A DNA stretch of 64,000 bases from contig JAGFNQ010006428.1 of assembly GCA_024364735.1 (NCBI GenBank), positions 1-64,000 on the forward strand. Direction: 5' to 3'. The first letter of the stretch is position 1. The number at the start of each line of letters is the position of its first letter. The stretch comes from Boesenbergia rotunda (Eukaryota > Streptophyta > Magnoliopsida > Zingiberales > Zingiberaceae). Under the pieces are notes generated by a model. The model was not told the origin of the DNA. It ran no database searches and saw only the letters and a list, made by a program, of their open reading frames with translations. This document shows positions 23,448-34,458 of the stretch, piece by piece. Both the position numbers and the translations under genes were made by a program.

Positions 23448-24692
23448 TGTTAGTGCAGAAAGCACCTATGTCAAACTTGGTTTTTGATAATGGCAAAGGG
23501 TTCAGAAGTTATGGTGTTAATGTGATCTAACAAGGTTTACTAAGTGTGAAGGAAAAGTCCTAGGTACTCTAGGCAAGAAGTCCTGGCAAAGGGCTGGGCA
23601 AGAAGTCCTGGTCAAGGACAGGGCAAGAAGACCTGATCGGAAGTTAGGCAAAGAAGTCCTGGTCGAGGACTGGGGAAGAAGTCCAAGCGAAGGGTTGGCC
23701 ACCGAAGACCTGACCGGAAGTTGGGCACGAAAACCTGATTAGGTGGATTGGGAAAAAGTCCAACCGAAGGAGCCGGTTGGCAAAAGGTAAACTCTCCTGA
23801 GAGGAGTAGGTGAGGACGCGTTCCCCGTCGAGGGAACAGTAGGCGTCGGTTCGACCTAGGGTTCTATTTGGGAGACCCAAAGTCAGAACCAAGACAGCTT
23901 AGGCTGTAAATAATGGCTAACATGCTTGCTTCTTTTTGTTTTGGAACTAACCTTGGTTGCTGGGATCGAAGGACTAGTTTTGTGCAGCTGAGGTGCCTCA
24001 ATGGAGTGAGGTGCCTCACTGGGGCTAGGCGCCCGGATGGATAGGGGCGCCCCAGTTGAAGGCTAAACCAAAGCAAGCGAAGCAATACTGCCATGAAGCC
24101 TTTGGGCATACTCAGCTCAGGCGCCCAAGACCATACGGGCGCCCCCATCAGCTTAGGCGCCCCTATAAAGATGGATAAGCGCTGACCGAGCCTGCGGATA
24201 AGAGATTGCACAGGAAAGGCCACGTGTAGGCGCCCGTATCGACACAAGCGTCCCCATGGGTGCTATAAAAGGGGGTTCTCCCCCAAGGCTTCGAACAACA
24301 TCGCTCTCAACGTTCCAAGCACTTTCGTTCAAGCGCTACGCCGACAACCTCCAACTTCGAGATTCTAGCGCCGACGATGACCCTCTGATCCAAAATTCGA
24401 TCCACCTCAGGCGTCGATAAATTTAAATTACGAAAGTGTTGTTATTCAATTTCCAATTCTATATTTGTACTATCAAGTTGTAAAAGATTTACCGAATATA
24501 GAATTGCCCAAAGTAAATGGTAAAGGACTGTGGGCCTTGGAGTAGAAGCCGACCGCGACTCCGAACCAAGTAAATCCAACCTGTGTTCGCAATTGATTTA
24601 TTATTTTCCGCTGTGTATTTTCTCTATTTTTCTGAAAAATTTAATCTCGATATTCACCCCCCCTCCCTCTATCGAGTTTCTATGATCCAACA
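23448..24692 (+). repeat. Element D 3' LTR (1245 bp)
   Basis: It runs TGTTAGTGCAGAAAG...GATCCAACA. It has ~25-bp units at 23577-23758, GGCGCC/GGGCGCC palindromes at 23990-24060 and 24117-24170, TATA box TGCTATAAAAGG at 24261-24272 and the C-rich ending near 24653. Element C resumes at 24693. Confidence 0.92.
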
Positions 24693-25918
24693 GCACCCAA
24701 CATAGTTAGAGTTAGAATATCCTGACAATTCAAAAGTGGAAGTCCTAGGATACCGAATCCCTACATTTAGGGTACCCTTAATGTACCTAAGTACTCATTT
24801 TAGGGCTGCTAAGTGGGATTCCTTAGCACAAGATTGGTACCTAGCACACATTCCTACAGAAAATAGGATATCATGTCTGCTAGCTTTTATGTGAAGTAGA
24901 CTCCCAATCATACTTCGATATAGTTTATGATCAACAGGCTTACCTTCTAGGTCACTATCAATTTTGACATTTGTGTCCATAGGGGTACTTATGCTTTTGG
25001 TGTTATCCATTTAAATTTCTTTATTAATTCTTTAGCATACTTAGATTGGTGAACATAATTACCGTCTCTAGTCTAATTAATTTGTAATCCTAAGAAGAAG
25101 TTGAGCTCACCTACCAAGCTCATTTCGAATTCACTTTCCATTATTTTTACAAACTCTTTTAGAAAGATAGAGTTGGTGGATCCAAAAATTATATCATCAA
25201 CATAAATTTGGGCAATGAAAATATCATTTTCTAAGGTTTTAACAAAAAGGGTGGTGTCAATTTGACCTTGGTTAAATTCTTTAGAAATTAGATAAGTTGA
25301 TAAACGTTCATACCAAGCCCTAGGTGTTTGTTTCAGCCCATACAGTGCTTTTCTAAGTTTAAAGGCATACTCAGGTTTTTCTAGGTCCTCAAATCCTGGG
25401 GGTTGTCCTACATAGACTTCTTCTTTGATAAACCCATTCAAAAAGGCAGACTTAACATCCATTTGGTATAGCTTGAACCCTCTATAGGCTGCAAAGGCTA
25501 ATAACATTCTAATTGACTCAAGTCTGGCTACTGGGGCATAGGTTTCATAATAGTCTAACCCTTCGACTTAACTAAACCCTTTAGCTACTAAGCGGGCTTT
25601 ATTTCTAACTATTTCCCCTTGATCATTTAATTTGTTTCTGAACACACACTTAGTATCTATAACAGATTTACCCTCAGGTTTAGGTACTAGTTCCCAAACA
25701 TGATTTCTTTTAAATTGGGCTAACTCCTCCTATATAGCTATGATCCAATCAGGGTCAGGTAGGGCTTCCTCTATAGTCTTAGGTTCAATTTTTAAAATTA
25801 GTGCTATTTGACTAAGATTTCTATACGAAGACCTAGTTCTGACTCCTAAGGTTTGATCACCTATAATTTGATCAGAAGGGTGACTGAGTCTGGGATTCTT
25901 GGTTCTTCTAATACTAGG
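24693..25918 (-). pseudogene. Element C reverse transcriptase and linker
   Basis: Minus-strand RT of the SIRE-like type. The integrase-RT linker is at 25730-25913, the RT start near 25690 and YQMDVKSAFLNG near 25440. The catalytic YVDD is at 25193-25204, with FEMSLVGELNFFLGLQI near 25075-25125 and the thumb to 24693. Stops near 25729, 25568 and 25073 and a frame change near 25010 disable it. The left edge is the 3' LTR end of D. The right edge is element E. Bases 25914-25918 (CTAGG) are repeated at 60026-60030, which shows where E entered. Confidence 0.9.
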
Positions 25919-26640
25919 TGTTGGTGCAAGTTGCATCAGGGATGTCCTCCTTTAAGTGATTTAATGTTCAACAATACACTTAAGTCAGTGATACATAGAA
26001 CAAGGGAGGGAGAGCAAAGGAGTAGTAACCAATGTGAAAGAAAAGTCCTAGTTAACCTAGGCACTAAGACCTGGTGAGTGAAGCAAGGCACTAAGACCTG
26101 GTGAGCAAAGCTGGGCACTAAGACCTGGCAAAAGGCTGGGCACCGAAGACCTGCTCGGAAGGTGGACACTAAGTCCTGGTCGAGGACTGGGCAAGAAGAC
26201 CTGGCCAAGGGTTGGGCACCGAAGTCCTGGACTTAGGGTTTGGCACGAAGCCTTGGTCCGAGGGACTGAGCAACTTAGCTGAGCGATGACTAAGGACAGA
26301 AGTAGAGAGGGGTCGGGGTTCGGACGTCTAGAGATCCGAGAGTGTTGGAGGCTAAGTAAAAGTCCTCCCAAAGGACTGGGTGGCAAACGACTCCTGAAAG
26401 GAGTAGGTAAAAGGCGCGTTCTCAAGGGTAGGAACTTGCATCAGTTAGACCTAGGATTCTATTTGGGAGACCTGAAGTCAGATCCAAGACAACTACGACT
26501 GTAAATACTGACTAACTTTCTTGCATTGTTGGTTTGGAACTAACCATGGTTGTAGGGACCGAAGGAGTGTGTTTCTGCAGCTCAGAACGCCCCAAAGGAA
26601 GGGGGTAGGAAACTGGGCTTGGCGCCCGGGAGGTCCCGGG
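25919..26640 (+). repeat. Element E 5' LTR, first part
   Basis: It has about eight 25-27-bp units (26060-26245) of form AAGWCCTGG...CTGGGC. Near 26619-26640 is one arm of a GC-rich inverted repeat (GGCGCCCGGG AGGT CCCGGG) into which H inserted. It continues at 54082. Confidence 0.9.
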
Positions 26641-27948
26641 TGTTAGTGACATGAGAGAAGTGTCCTAAGGTAATCGCCTTATGATTGTAATCATTTATTT
26701 TTAATAAATGAATATTCACTATTTGAGTATACTTGATTATTTGATTAAGATCTTAAGTTCATTTACTAAATGTCCGCAATACAATTCACAGCATGAGAGA
26801 ATTTGTGATGAATTCACAACTAGTGATTATCTCTACATGTGCAATTGTGAAGTATTGAAATTGTCCCTAGTCGATGAATTGATAAATACAGACACTATCA
26901 GTTCTGTTGAGACTAGCATGGGTTATTCTCTAATCAGCTGATTCTCATTGGCTGGTGACATGGAGATGTCCGGAGATAAACATGAATGCTAGTTAAGGGA
27001 ACTAGTTCATTGGAGTGACTGGCTATAAAACTTCATATGGTAGTCTACATATAGATATGTCAGTGAAGTTCTTACTGCAGCTTAAGTGCGATGTTCCTTT
27101 GACATGCGGTGTTCAAGTCATCTTGGTCATGGAGACTTATACTTTGACATCTTAAGCAAGCATCTCCAAGGAGGTGTGGACCCAGGATGATTGGGTATAG
27201 GCCGAAGTGCCCGAAGATGTTTGAACAGCCTACAAAGGATTCACCACTCCTTGCGAGGAGATGTATACCCGAGGCCTATCGTCGGATTGTTACTCGAAGC
27301 CTCTGGCCAGAGCATGACATATTCAGAGTATGAATCTCTTAAATACATGAGAGTAATTAGAATCCATAGGATGAGGAAACGTTACTTGGGCTAGGTGTGA
27401 CGTAGTCAGCCTAGTGGGGACTGACACACATAGACCATATCAAGAACCAAGTGGGTATAAGATGGTGAAGGGAATGAGGCACGATTCATTATAGCTGCTG
27501 AAGGGTTTCAGAATCATTTCTGAGGTCAACCGTCGATCTTTCAATTAATTGGGGATCATGATGTACTACTAGGTGTCACTCATGATCGTTCTATAATTAA
27601 TTAGTTAATTATGGACGGCCAACATAAATTGAAAGCCTATTTGGTCACACGCATAACGAGTAATTTGAAGGATTTAAAACGAGTTGAGAATTAGATTCTC
27701 CAATCGAGATAGACTATGTTTGGTAAGTCCGAACAATAGTCAAAACTGAATTTATTTCAGACGCATCGGAAGCATAGAATGGCTAAGTCTTTTAAAGACT
27801 TAATGGGTGAATTAAATAAGTTTAATTGATTAAGGGATTTGATCCAATTGGGGTTAGATGGGTCGGCTATGGAGGTGGCCTCCTCTCTTCTTGTCCTGGC
27901 CGGCCACCACCATAAGAGGATAAGGCTATTTTGGTTGTTTTATAAATA

Positions 27949-28130
27949 GACCAAAGGTTGGTTTATTTTATAAAAGGTTATATAAATTTTATATATATAA
28001 ATTTTTATATAATGAACCATGAGTTGGTTTGTTTAATAAAATTTATATAATGAACCAATGGTTGGTTTGTTTATAAATTTTTATATAATGAACCAATGGT
28101 TGGTTTGTTTTATAAATTTTATATAATCAT
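27949..28130 (+). repeat. Tandem AACCA-GGTTGGTTT units in H LTR
   Basis: Four units of about 40-50 bp, each with GAACCAATGGTTGGTTTGTT or a variant followed by an AT-rich TATAAATTTTTATATAAT. Each can fold on AACCA/TGGTT. Also present in the 3' LTR at about 41610-41790. Confidence 0.82.
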
Positions 28131-28147
28131 GCCAAAAGAAAGAGAGC

Positions 28148-28252
28148 CTTGATTATGGATTGATTGACAAATTATTCCATAATCAAGAAGAAGAAGCTTG
28201 ATCATGAGAGCCTTGATTATGGATTGATTGAGAAATTATTCCATAATCAAGG
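28148..28252 (+). repeat. Two hairpins just upstream of H TATA box
   Basis: CTTGATTATGG (28148-28158) pairs with CCATAATCAAG (28177-28187). CCTTGATTATGG (28211-28222) pairs with CCATAATCAAGG (28241-28252). Spacers are 18 bases and nearly identical, so one arose by duplication of the other. The 3' LTR has the same pair near 41805-41911. Confidence 0.9.
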
Positions 28253-28849
28253 AGAGGTTTGCTTGGGAATTAAGAAACCTCTCCCTATATAAAGGACCCA
28301 AGGGGTGCCATGGAAGAGGATCCATCCAAGAATTGCTTGGGCTCTCTCCTCTTCTTCTCTCCCTCTTTCTTGGCCGGCCATAGGCCTTCCTTCGTTCTTC
28401 TTGCCGTGAGCACAAGGAGAAGCATCAAGGCGACGAAGTTCTTCCTTGCGACGATCTTCCTCTTCGGCCAACCTTGGTGGTGAGTCTTTCAATTTGATTA
28501 CTCTCTCGGTTTTCGTCGTGTTCACGGAGAATCTAGTAGTTCTCGTGAACACGAAACTCGTGGCTTAGCGAAGTCATCCCGACGATACTCGGCGTGGATA
28601 CGAATAGAGGCGGAGCTTTCAAGGGATGCTAACGGTTGGATCTCGTCCCTTCTTCCAAGTTTCGCAAGGTAATTGTAGAGTAATTTCCTTTTCTGCAAAA
28701 ATTTTACATTGCGATTATGTGAACACATTGCATGCTTAGGATATGTGATAGAATAATTTAGGAAATTATTCATGCTTTTGTTTCCGCTGCATGTAATTAT
28801 GTAACAATTACAATACGTGTCCGCGTCGGCATGCACCCGATCCCAACAG

Positions 28850-28862
28850 TGGTATCAGAGCC
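28850..28862 (+). other. Element H primer binding site
   Basis: TGGTATCAGAGCC, perfect initiator-Met complement, one base after the LTR. Confidence 0.93.
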
Positions 28863-29705
28863 GGTTAGTGTTCGACATAATCATATAATTGGTTTGAGGA
28901 AAACTTTGTCATGATCTCAATTTTGGAAAATTTTCCAATTATGGAAATGTTCCAATTATGGTAAATTTTAGATTTAGGAATTTTAAAGTTTGGAATTCCT
29001 TATGAAATTTCACAAACTTTTGAAATATCTCTGTTTCTGAAATTTTATGTTAATTGTGAAAACTTTCCATTTTTGGAAACTTTCCAATTTTAGAAATTTC
29101 CAATTTTAGAAATACGTAAGTTTTCTTTGTACCAGAAACTTACAATAATTCTGAAAACCTTTTAATTTTGGAAACTTTCCATTTATGGAATGCTCGTAAT
29201 TTTGGGCACATTTTTTAATGAAAGTCTAGACATTTTATGCAAACATTAATTGACAATTAAATTCAAATTGGTTTTTAAATTATTAACAAAATTCTTTACA
29301 TTGGGGAGTACCTCGGGGAGCCACCCAAATTAAAGTTAGTTGTTATAATTTAATTTCTATTTTGAATATGAATTGTTAAAATTGATTTGGGTAGGCCTCG
29401 GGGAGCCATCCAAATTATATTATTAACAAGTTCTTTAATTGTCAAGTTTAATTTGGTTATGCCTCGGGGAGCAGGCCAAATTAGATTTACAACAAATTTT
29501 TTTCTTTGGGGAGTGCCTCAGGGAGCCACCCAAAGTAAATAATTTGTTGTAATTAATTATCCATAAATAAAATATGTAATCAAATCTTGGAAATTTTTGA
29601 AGTGATTCTCAAACGATAATTTCTTTATTTGATTTATGAGGTAATGCTCTTACATATTATTGTCTCCAAAATTAATTAGGAAAAATTGTTTCCTATAGAG
29701 TTTAT
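28863..29705 (+). other. Element H leader, first part
   Basis: AT-rich untranslated leader. Bases 28915-29190 are a run of imperfect repeats of GGAAATTTTCCAA type. The hairpin array follows. The last five bases (TTTAT) are duplicated at 35370-35374 around element I. Confidence 0.85.
29301..29535 (+). repeat. Four-hairpin array with covarying stems in H leader
   Basis: Units: 29301-29328 (stem TTGGG/CCCAA), 29385-29415 (ATTTGGGT/ATCCAAAT with one G-T pair), 29449-29483 (TAATTTGG/CCAAATTA), 29504-29535 (CTTTGGG/CCCAAAG). The loop core CCTCGGGGAGC is the same in three units and CCTCAGGGAGC in the fourth. Stem sequences differ between units yet stay complementary. Confidence 0.85.
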
Positions 29706-30625
29706 TGTTAGGATCGTTCCGTACGCTAGAGGGGGGGTGAATACACTTTTTCGGATCGTTTGATCTCTACAAAACTGTTAGCGCAGCGGAAATAATATGC
29801 AAAGACAATAACAATGCTAACAATACCAGATTTAGTTGGTATCCACCCCGGTCGGGTGACTAATCGAACAATCCTTAGGCGGATCAAACCCCGGATAACC
29901 TCCGGCTATCACGTGTCGCTCCTTATGGGTGGAGAAACCTCACCACAACACCAAACAAAGCTCTGGACACGAAGACTACTAACTTGCCCTTGACCAAGAC
30001 AAGTTTCGTCAAGAAACTCAGCCACCACGACGTCCTCTTTAAATAGGACTCGGGGCTGATTTCTCGCTACCAGTCGACTGCTCCCAGGGCAGTCGACTGG
30101 TGCCAGGCCAAATTCGACCGTTGACACTCCCAACGTTCGAATTTGCCAGCTCACCAGCCACCTACCAGTCGACTGCCCCCAGGGCAGTCGACTGGTCCCT
30201 AGCTGAAACCCTTCCCGAGTACATTCACACAGCACTCGACCCTCACGACTCGACTGACTCCTCATCCGCAGCCTGACTGTTGCCTTCGCGCCCTCTTCAT
30301 CTTTGGCCCTCGTCCCTCGGATGTGCACGCAAGCCTCCAGCTTGCATCCATGCCACCCTTCACGTACGCCTTGAAGTCCGCGCCCATCAGCTCATCGTCC
30401 CTGCACTCCATGGTCCCTCAGATGCGCACGCCAGCCTCCAGCTGACCTCCATGCCATCCTTCACCGTACTGAGGCCATCCAGTCAGGTCCATATGCGTAA
30501 CCTGTACAACCTGCACACTCAACATACACATATAAGAATACAAGGGAAAACCTAACTTAAACCCTTTGCCCAAACATCAAAACCTATGGTCACTCCGGAC
30601 CATCTTAGGGCCGATTGCTCCAACA
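29706..30625 (-). repeat. Element I 3' LTR (920 bp)
   Basis: Plus-strand ends are TGTTAGGATCG...GCTCCAACA. Two palindromes are at 30069-30101 and 30164-30196. TATA-like CTATTTAAAG (minus) is near 30036-30047. The polypurine tract lies at 30626-30640 (minus AAAAAGGGGGAGAT). Confidence 0.93.
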
Positions 30626-30642
30626 ATCTCCCCCTTTTTGAT

Positions 30643-32613
30643 GTTTGGCAATCCGTTTAAGTTAGGAAAGCAAGATAGTAGTAAATAGCAAAAATAAAGC
30701 TAAATGAATGCATGTGCAATGCATAACTGGATCCTATCCAAGGCATCCACACCTAACCCTCCAAGTTAGGAATTTTACACCTAGCCCTCCAAGCTAGGAT
30801 TTTCCCACCTAACCCTCCAAGTTAGGATTTTCACCACCTAACCTCCAAGTTAGGATTTTCTACCAAACCGGGCTTTTTAAAGCTTCTCCCAAGCTCCCCC
30901 TTACACTGGACTTACAAAGGCTTTTTAAGAACCTCTCCAAGATTCCCCTTACGCCAAGAAGGGAGCAACCATGCTCCCCCTTAATCTCAGCTCACCCTAA
31001 ACCTAGGGTTTCTAGCAAAGGTATGTTTAGTTTCCCAACTTAAACCCAAACTTCTCCCCCTTTGCCATACATCAAAAAGACCCCAACAATAACCCAATTA
31101 TTGATTCTTTTAATCCCAAATGGTCCTAAACAACGTGTACTAGCCCCCCCCCCATACACTTGTTTTCAATCACTCGGACCCAAGTCAGCTGCTGGATACC
31201 CACACCAACCTTGACCAGTCGACTGCCCCCAGGGGCAGTCGACTGATACTCTGATAATCATTTTCTGGCCGAATTTCAGAAACGCGCCAGAAATTCCACA
31301 AATCTCTAAAAATGCCCAAATTTCATGGAGAACTTTGTGGTACCCATACCTACTTGGGAAAAATACATTTCACCATGTATCTATCCCCATTCCCAAGTTT
31401 GATATAAAACTCAAAAATTTTCTTATGAAGATTAAGGCAAATAGGAGACAACCTCCCCCTTAACCCATGCCTTCTCCAAATTTTCATTTTCAAAGGGTTA
31501 AGTTCTACCCAACTTAACCTCCTAACACCAAATTAGGTTCTTCCCAACCTAACACCCGAGTTCTTTTCCCTTTGAACACCATTAAAGGCTTGCCCCCCAA
31601 GCACCCTCATCCCTAGTGTCAATAAGAACTCAACACCATCTAAAAACTCTAAAGTTTGCAAGCACACTTACTAGAATATACCCTATCCTAGAAAAATATG
31701 ATATCATGGAAATATCAAATGTGCTTGACTGTTGGTACACATCTAAGTTTCTTAAGAATTTTGCATTAAGTATCAACTTTCAAATTCGTTTCTAATTCCA
31801 TGTGTTTGTCAAATCTACCCATCATAATTCGACACATGGAATTGTCCTCAATGTTCCCTATTTAACCTCTAAATCTTAGATACCTAGGGAACCTTATCAA
31901 TCCTTCTTGATTTCCATAAAATCCAATAAATTCTTATCAAATCATGGGATAACACTTTATTCAAGGAATGTGAAATCATAACCAAGAATTTTAATCCTAA
32001 ACCATATCCCATAACCAAGTTTGCAATTTCTGATTAGCCAACATTCTCATTTTCAATTTCAGCCTACGGACCAGTCGACTGCCCTTGGGGCAGTCGACTC
32101 CCAAAACTCACAGAATATTTCTGGGCTTGAGACAGTCGACTGCCCATGGGGCAGTCGACTGATACCTGAAATTTTAGGTTTTCAGGCCGAAATTCAGAAA
32201 TGCCCTAAAAATTCTACAAATCTCCAAAAATTATGAAATTTCATGGGGAGATTTGTGAAGCCAATATCTACTTGGGAAAAATATGTTTCCAGATAGATGT
32301 ACTCCAAATCCCAAAATTGGCACAAAACTCTACTTCTTCCAAAGTGTATCAAATAAACTCATCCTAGAAGTTTTAATTCTCACTTCTCTTCAATACATTC
32401 TCTTCTCCTTGATCATAACTCATTTTTATTATTGAGTTACATGGTATTCCACCATTAAATCTCAGTTTTGTCAATTACAGCCCTATTTTCACCTTTTCTC
32501 CCTAAAACTCACCTTTTGATATGCCAAAATCTAGGATTAAGACTTACCCAAGTCTTCCAATCCTTTTGGCACATTTCACCTAATTTCCTAAGGGAGAAAC
32601 CTTTGAGATCCAT
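30643..32613 (-). other. Element I non-coding interior in place of pol
   Basis: Homologous to 9893-12237 of B. It holds three GTCGAC palindromes (31214-31247, 32070-32100, 32131-32163) and the CCTAACTTGG(A)GGGTTAGG unit repeated about four times near 30755-30860. No credible frame. Confidence 0.82.
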
Positions 32614-34386
32614 TTACCATGGACCCCAAAGGCTCCTAGAGCTCCCCCTTGAGCTCTTAGCCTTAGTCACCTCCCTAGGTGACTCGATCCACACTAGGCC
32701 ACACCGGTGTGCCACCGGTGACTCTTGATCTACAAAACTGATCTTTTTAACCTTGGACACCTTGTCCTTGGTTAGGTCACTCTTTTTACCCTTGGATGGC
32801 ATTCCCTTGTCATCCTTGGACTTTCCCTCCTTACTAAGATTGTATGTTTTCCTAACATGCTTCTTTCCATTGCCCTTGGAGGTCTTAGATCGGTACCCCA
32901 ATCCCGATCTATCATAGTTGGGTTTGATGCTACCCAATACCATGTCTAAGCCCTTAGACCCAACCGTGAATCTTTCTAGGGCTTTTTCTAATGTATCAAT
33001 CCTTGCCCTCAAGGCTTGATTTTCCCTCTCTAGTCCTTTAATTTTGGAGTCCATATGTCCACTTTGGACATCCCTAGAACTACCCATTTTCTTAGGCACA
33101 TTCTTTCCCTTCTTGGGATTAGTGCCATGATCTTTAGATACAAAGGTCCTAGATTTTCCATGATGCATGCTTTTCTTAGAATATTGATCTACCTTGTTAT
33201 CCTTAGTCCTATCATTATATTTAAAACCAAAGTTATGCACCATTAGGCAGTTTTCATGAAATCTAGCATGCATGGATGAACAATTTGCATTATTTCTAAC
33301 ATTCATGGAGGTATTTAGATTTGAATGGCAAATTGACCTAGGGTTAGGAATTACCTCCCTTACCCTTGTAGTCCCTCCGTGTTGTGATCTTTGCTTCCTT
33401 CTCTCTTCTTTCTCCCATCTTCTTAGATGCTCCATTTTCTTGAGTTTTCCACTCATTGGGCATCTTGTGTGGTAGTGTCCTAGCTCTCCACACGTGAAAC
33501 ATCTAATTTTCTTCTTAGCTTGAGCCTCTTTATTCCTACAACCCATGTTAGATTTAACCGAAATTGAAATGGGTTTAGATTTTACCTCCCTTTTTCCTTT
33601 TGGGCACTTGTCTTTGTAGTACCCCTTTTCATTGCAACCAAAGCACGTGATATGCTCTTTCAATTTGGCTTTGGTGGAGGTGGAGGCTAGGTTGACTTCT
33701 TCTTCAACCTTGGAAGAGGTGGATGCTTCCTCTTGTTCTTGCATTAGTGAAGATCTTTCCTCCCCCTCAATTCTTGAGGTGGTGACCTCCTCCTCTTCTC
33801 TAGATGAGGTGGATGACCTCTCACTTTCTTCTTCCACTTCACTTGATGAGATGGTCAATTCTCATCAAGTGAAGATCTTGCATTATGAGATCTTTTTCTT
33901 CTTTGGTGACCTCTCCTCTTCTCTAGATGAGGTGGATGACCTCTCACTTTCTTCTTCCACTTCACTTGATGAGATGGTCAATTCTCCATCTTTTTCTTCT
34001 TCTTGAACCATTTGACTCATCCCTTTGGGCTCCTCTACTCTTTGAGTTGTTGTAGGATTCTTGTGCACTTCTTCCAATTTATTCCACAACTCATATGCAT
34101 TCTTATAACTCCCTACATTACTCAAAACATTGTTAGGCAAAAGATTTACTAAAATACTCATTACCTTTTCGTTTGCCTTGGAATACGCTTGTTGCTCTTG
34201 AGTCCAACATCTAGGACGAAGCTTCTTGCCGTGCTTGTCCTTTGGAATTTCGAAGGGCTCATTTATCATCATCAAGCACTCCCATTCCATGCCCAACCAT
34301 GTCTCCATTCTCGATTTCGAATACTCGAAATCCTCATGGTTGTAGGCCGGCAGAGTGTAAATATCTTCACCCAACTTGTCCTCCAT
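32614..34386 (-). pseudogene. Element I gag, split by an internal duplication
   Basis: Structural protein. The start at 34386 (MEDKLGEDIYT) matches B; an in-frame ATG six codons upstream is possible. It has an N-terminal Gag helix region (YELWNKLEEVHKN near 34075) and then a Glu/Ser linker. About 80 bp of the linker is present twice (33782-33863 and 33909-33990, period about 127 bp), which shifts the frame and divides the gene at about 33883. The second frame holds the knuckles CFGCNEKGYYKDKC (with a His-to-Tyr change before KDKC compared with B) and CFTCGELGHYHTRC. A coiled coil (LERENQALRARIDTLEKALE) follows, and the end is SSRGSSRSLWGPW. Unlike B, knuckles and tail are continuous here. Confidence 0.87.
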
Positions 34387-34444
34387 AGCTTTCTCCTCTA
34401 GCATATGCTCCCTCGGCGGTTAGTCCGATCAAGAGCGGTCCTTC

Positions 34445-34456
34445 GCTCTAATACCA
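34445..34456 (-). other. Element I primer binding site
   Basis: TGGTATTAGAGC on the minus strand, one C-to-T change from the Met-tRNA complement, two bases inside the 5' LTR. Confidence 0.88.
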
Positions 34457-34458
34457 AT

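Larger units (their letters stand above)
15244..24692 (+). mobile_element. Element D: SIRE-like Ty1/copia retrotransposon, 5' end truncated
   Basis: Plus strand: 5' LTR lacking its first 44 bp, Met-tRNA primer site, gag, protease, integrase, RT, RNase H, about 1.25 kb of 3' non-coding DNA, purine-rich tract and 1245-bp 3' LTR. RT and RNase H wording (FEMSLVGELNFFLGLQIKQ; MIGSLLYLTASRPDILFSV) places it with the SIRE/Maximus group. It lies inside element C in opposite orientation, and C is of the same lineage. No target duplication survives because the left junction is a deletion. Confidence 0.92.
26641..28848 (+). repeat. Element H 5' LTR (2208 bp)
   Basis: Complete, TGTTAGTGAC...GATCCCAACA. 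The first kilobase and the last ~350 bp resemble the LTRs of A and K, while the block before the TATA box is different. That block has four AACCA..GGTTGGTTT units (27949-28130) and two CTTGATTATGG hairpins (28148-28187; 28211-28252). TATA box CTATATAAAGG is at 28285-28295. Confidence 0.93.
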
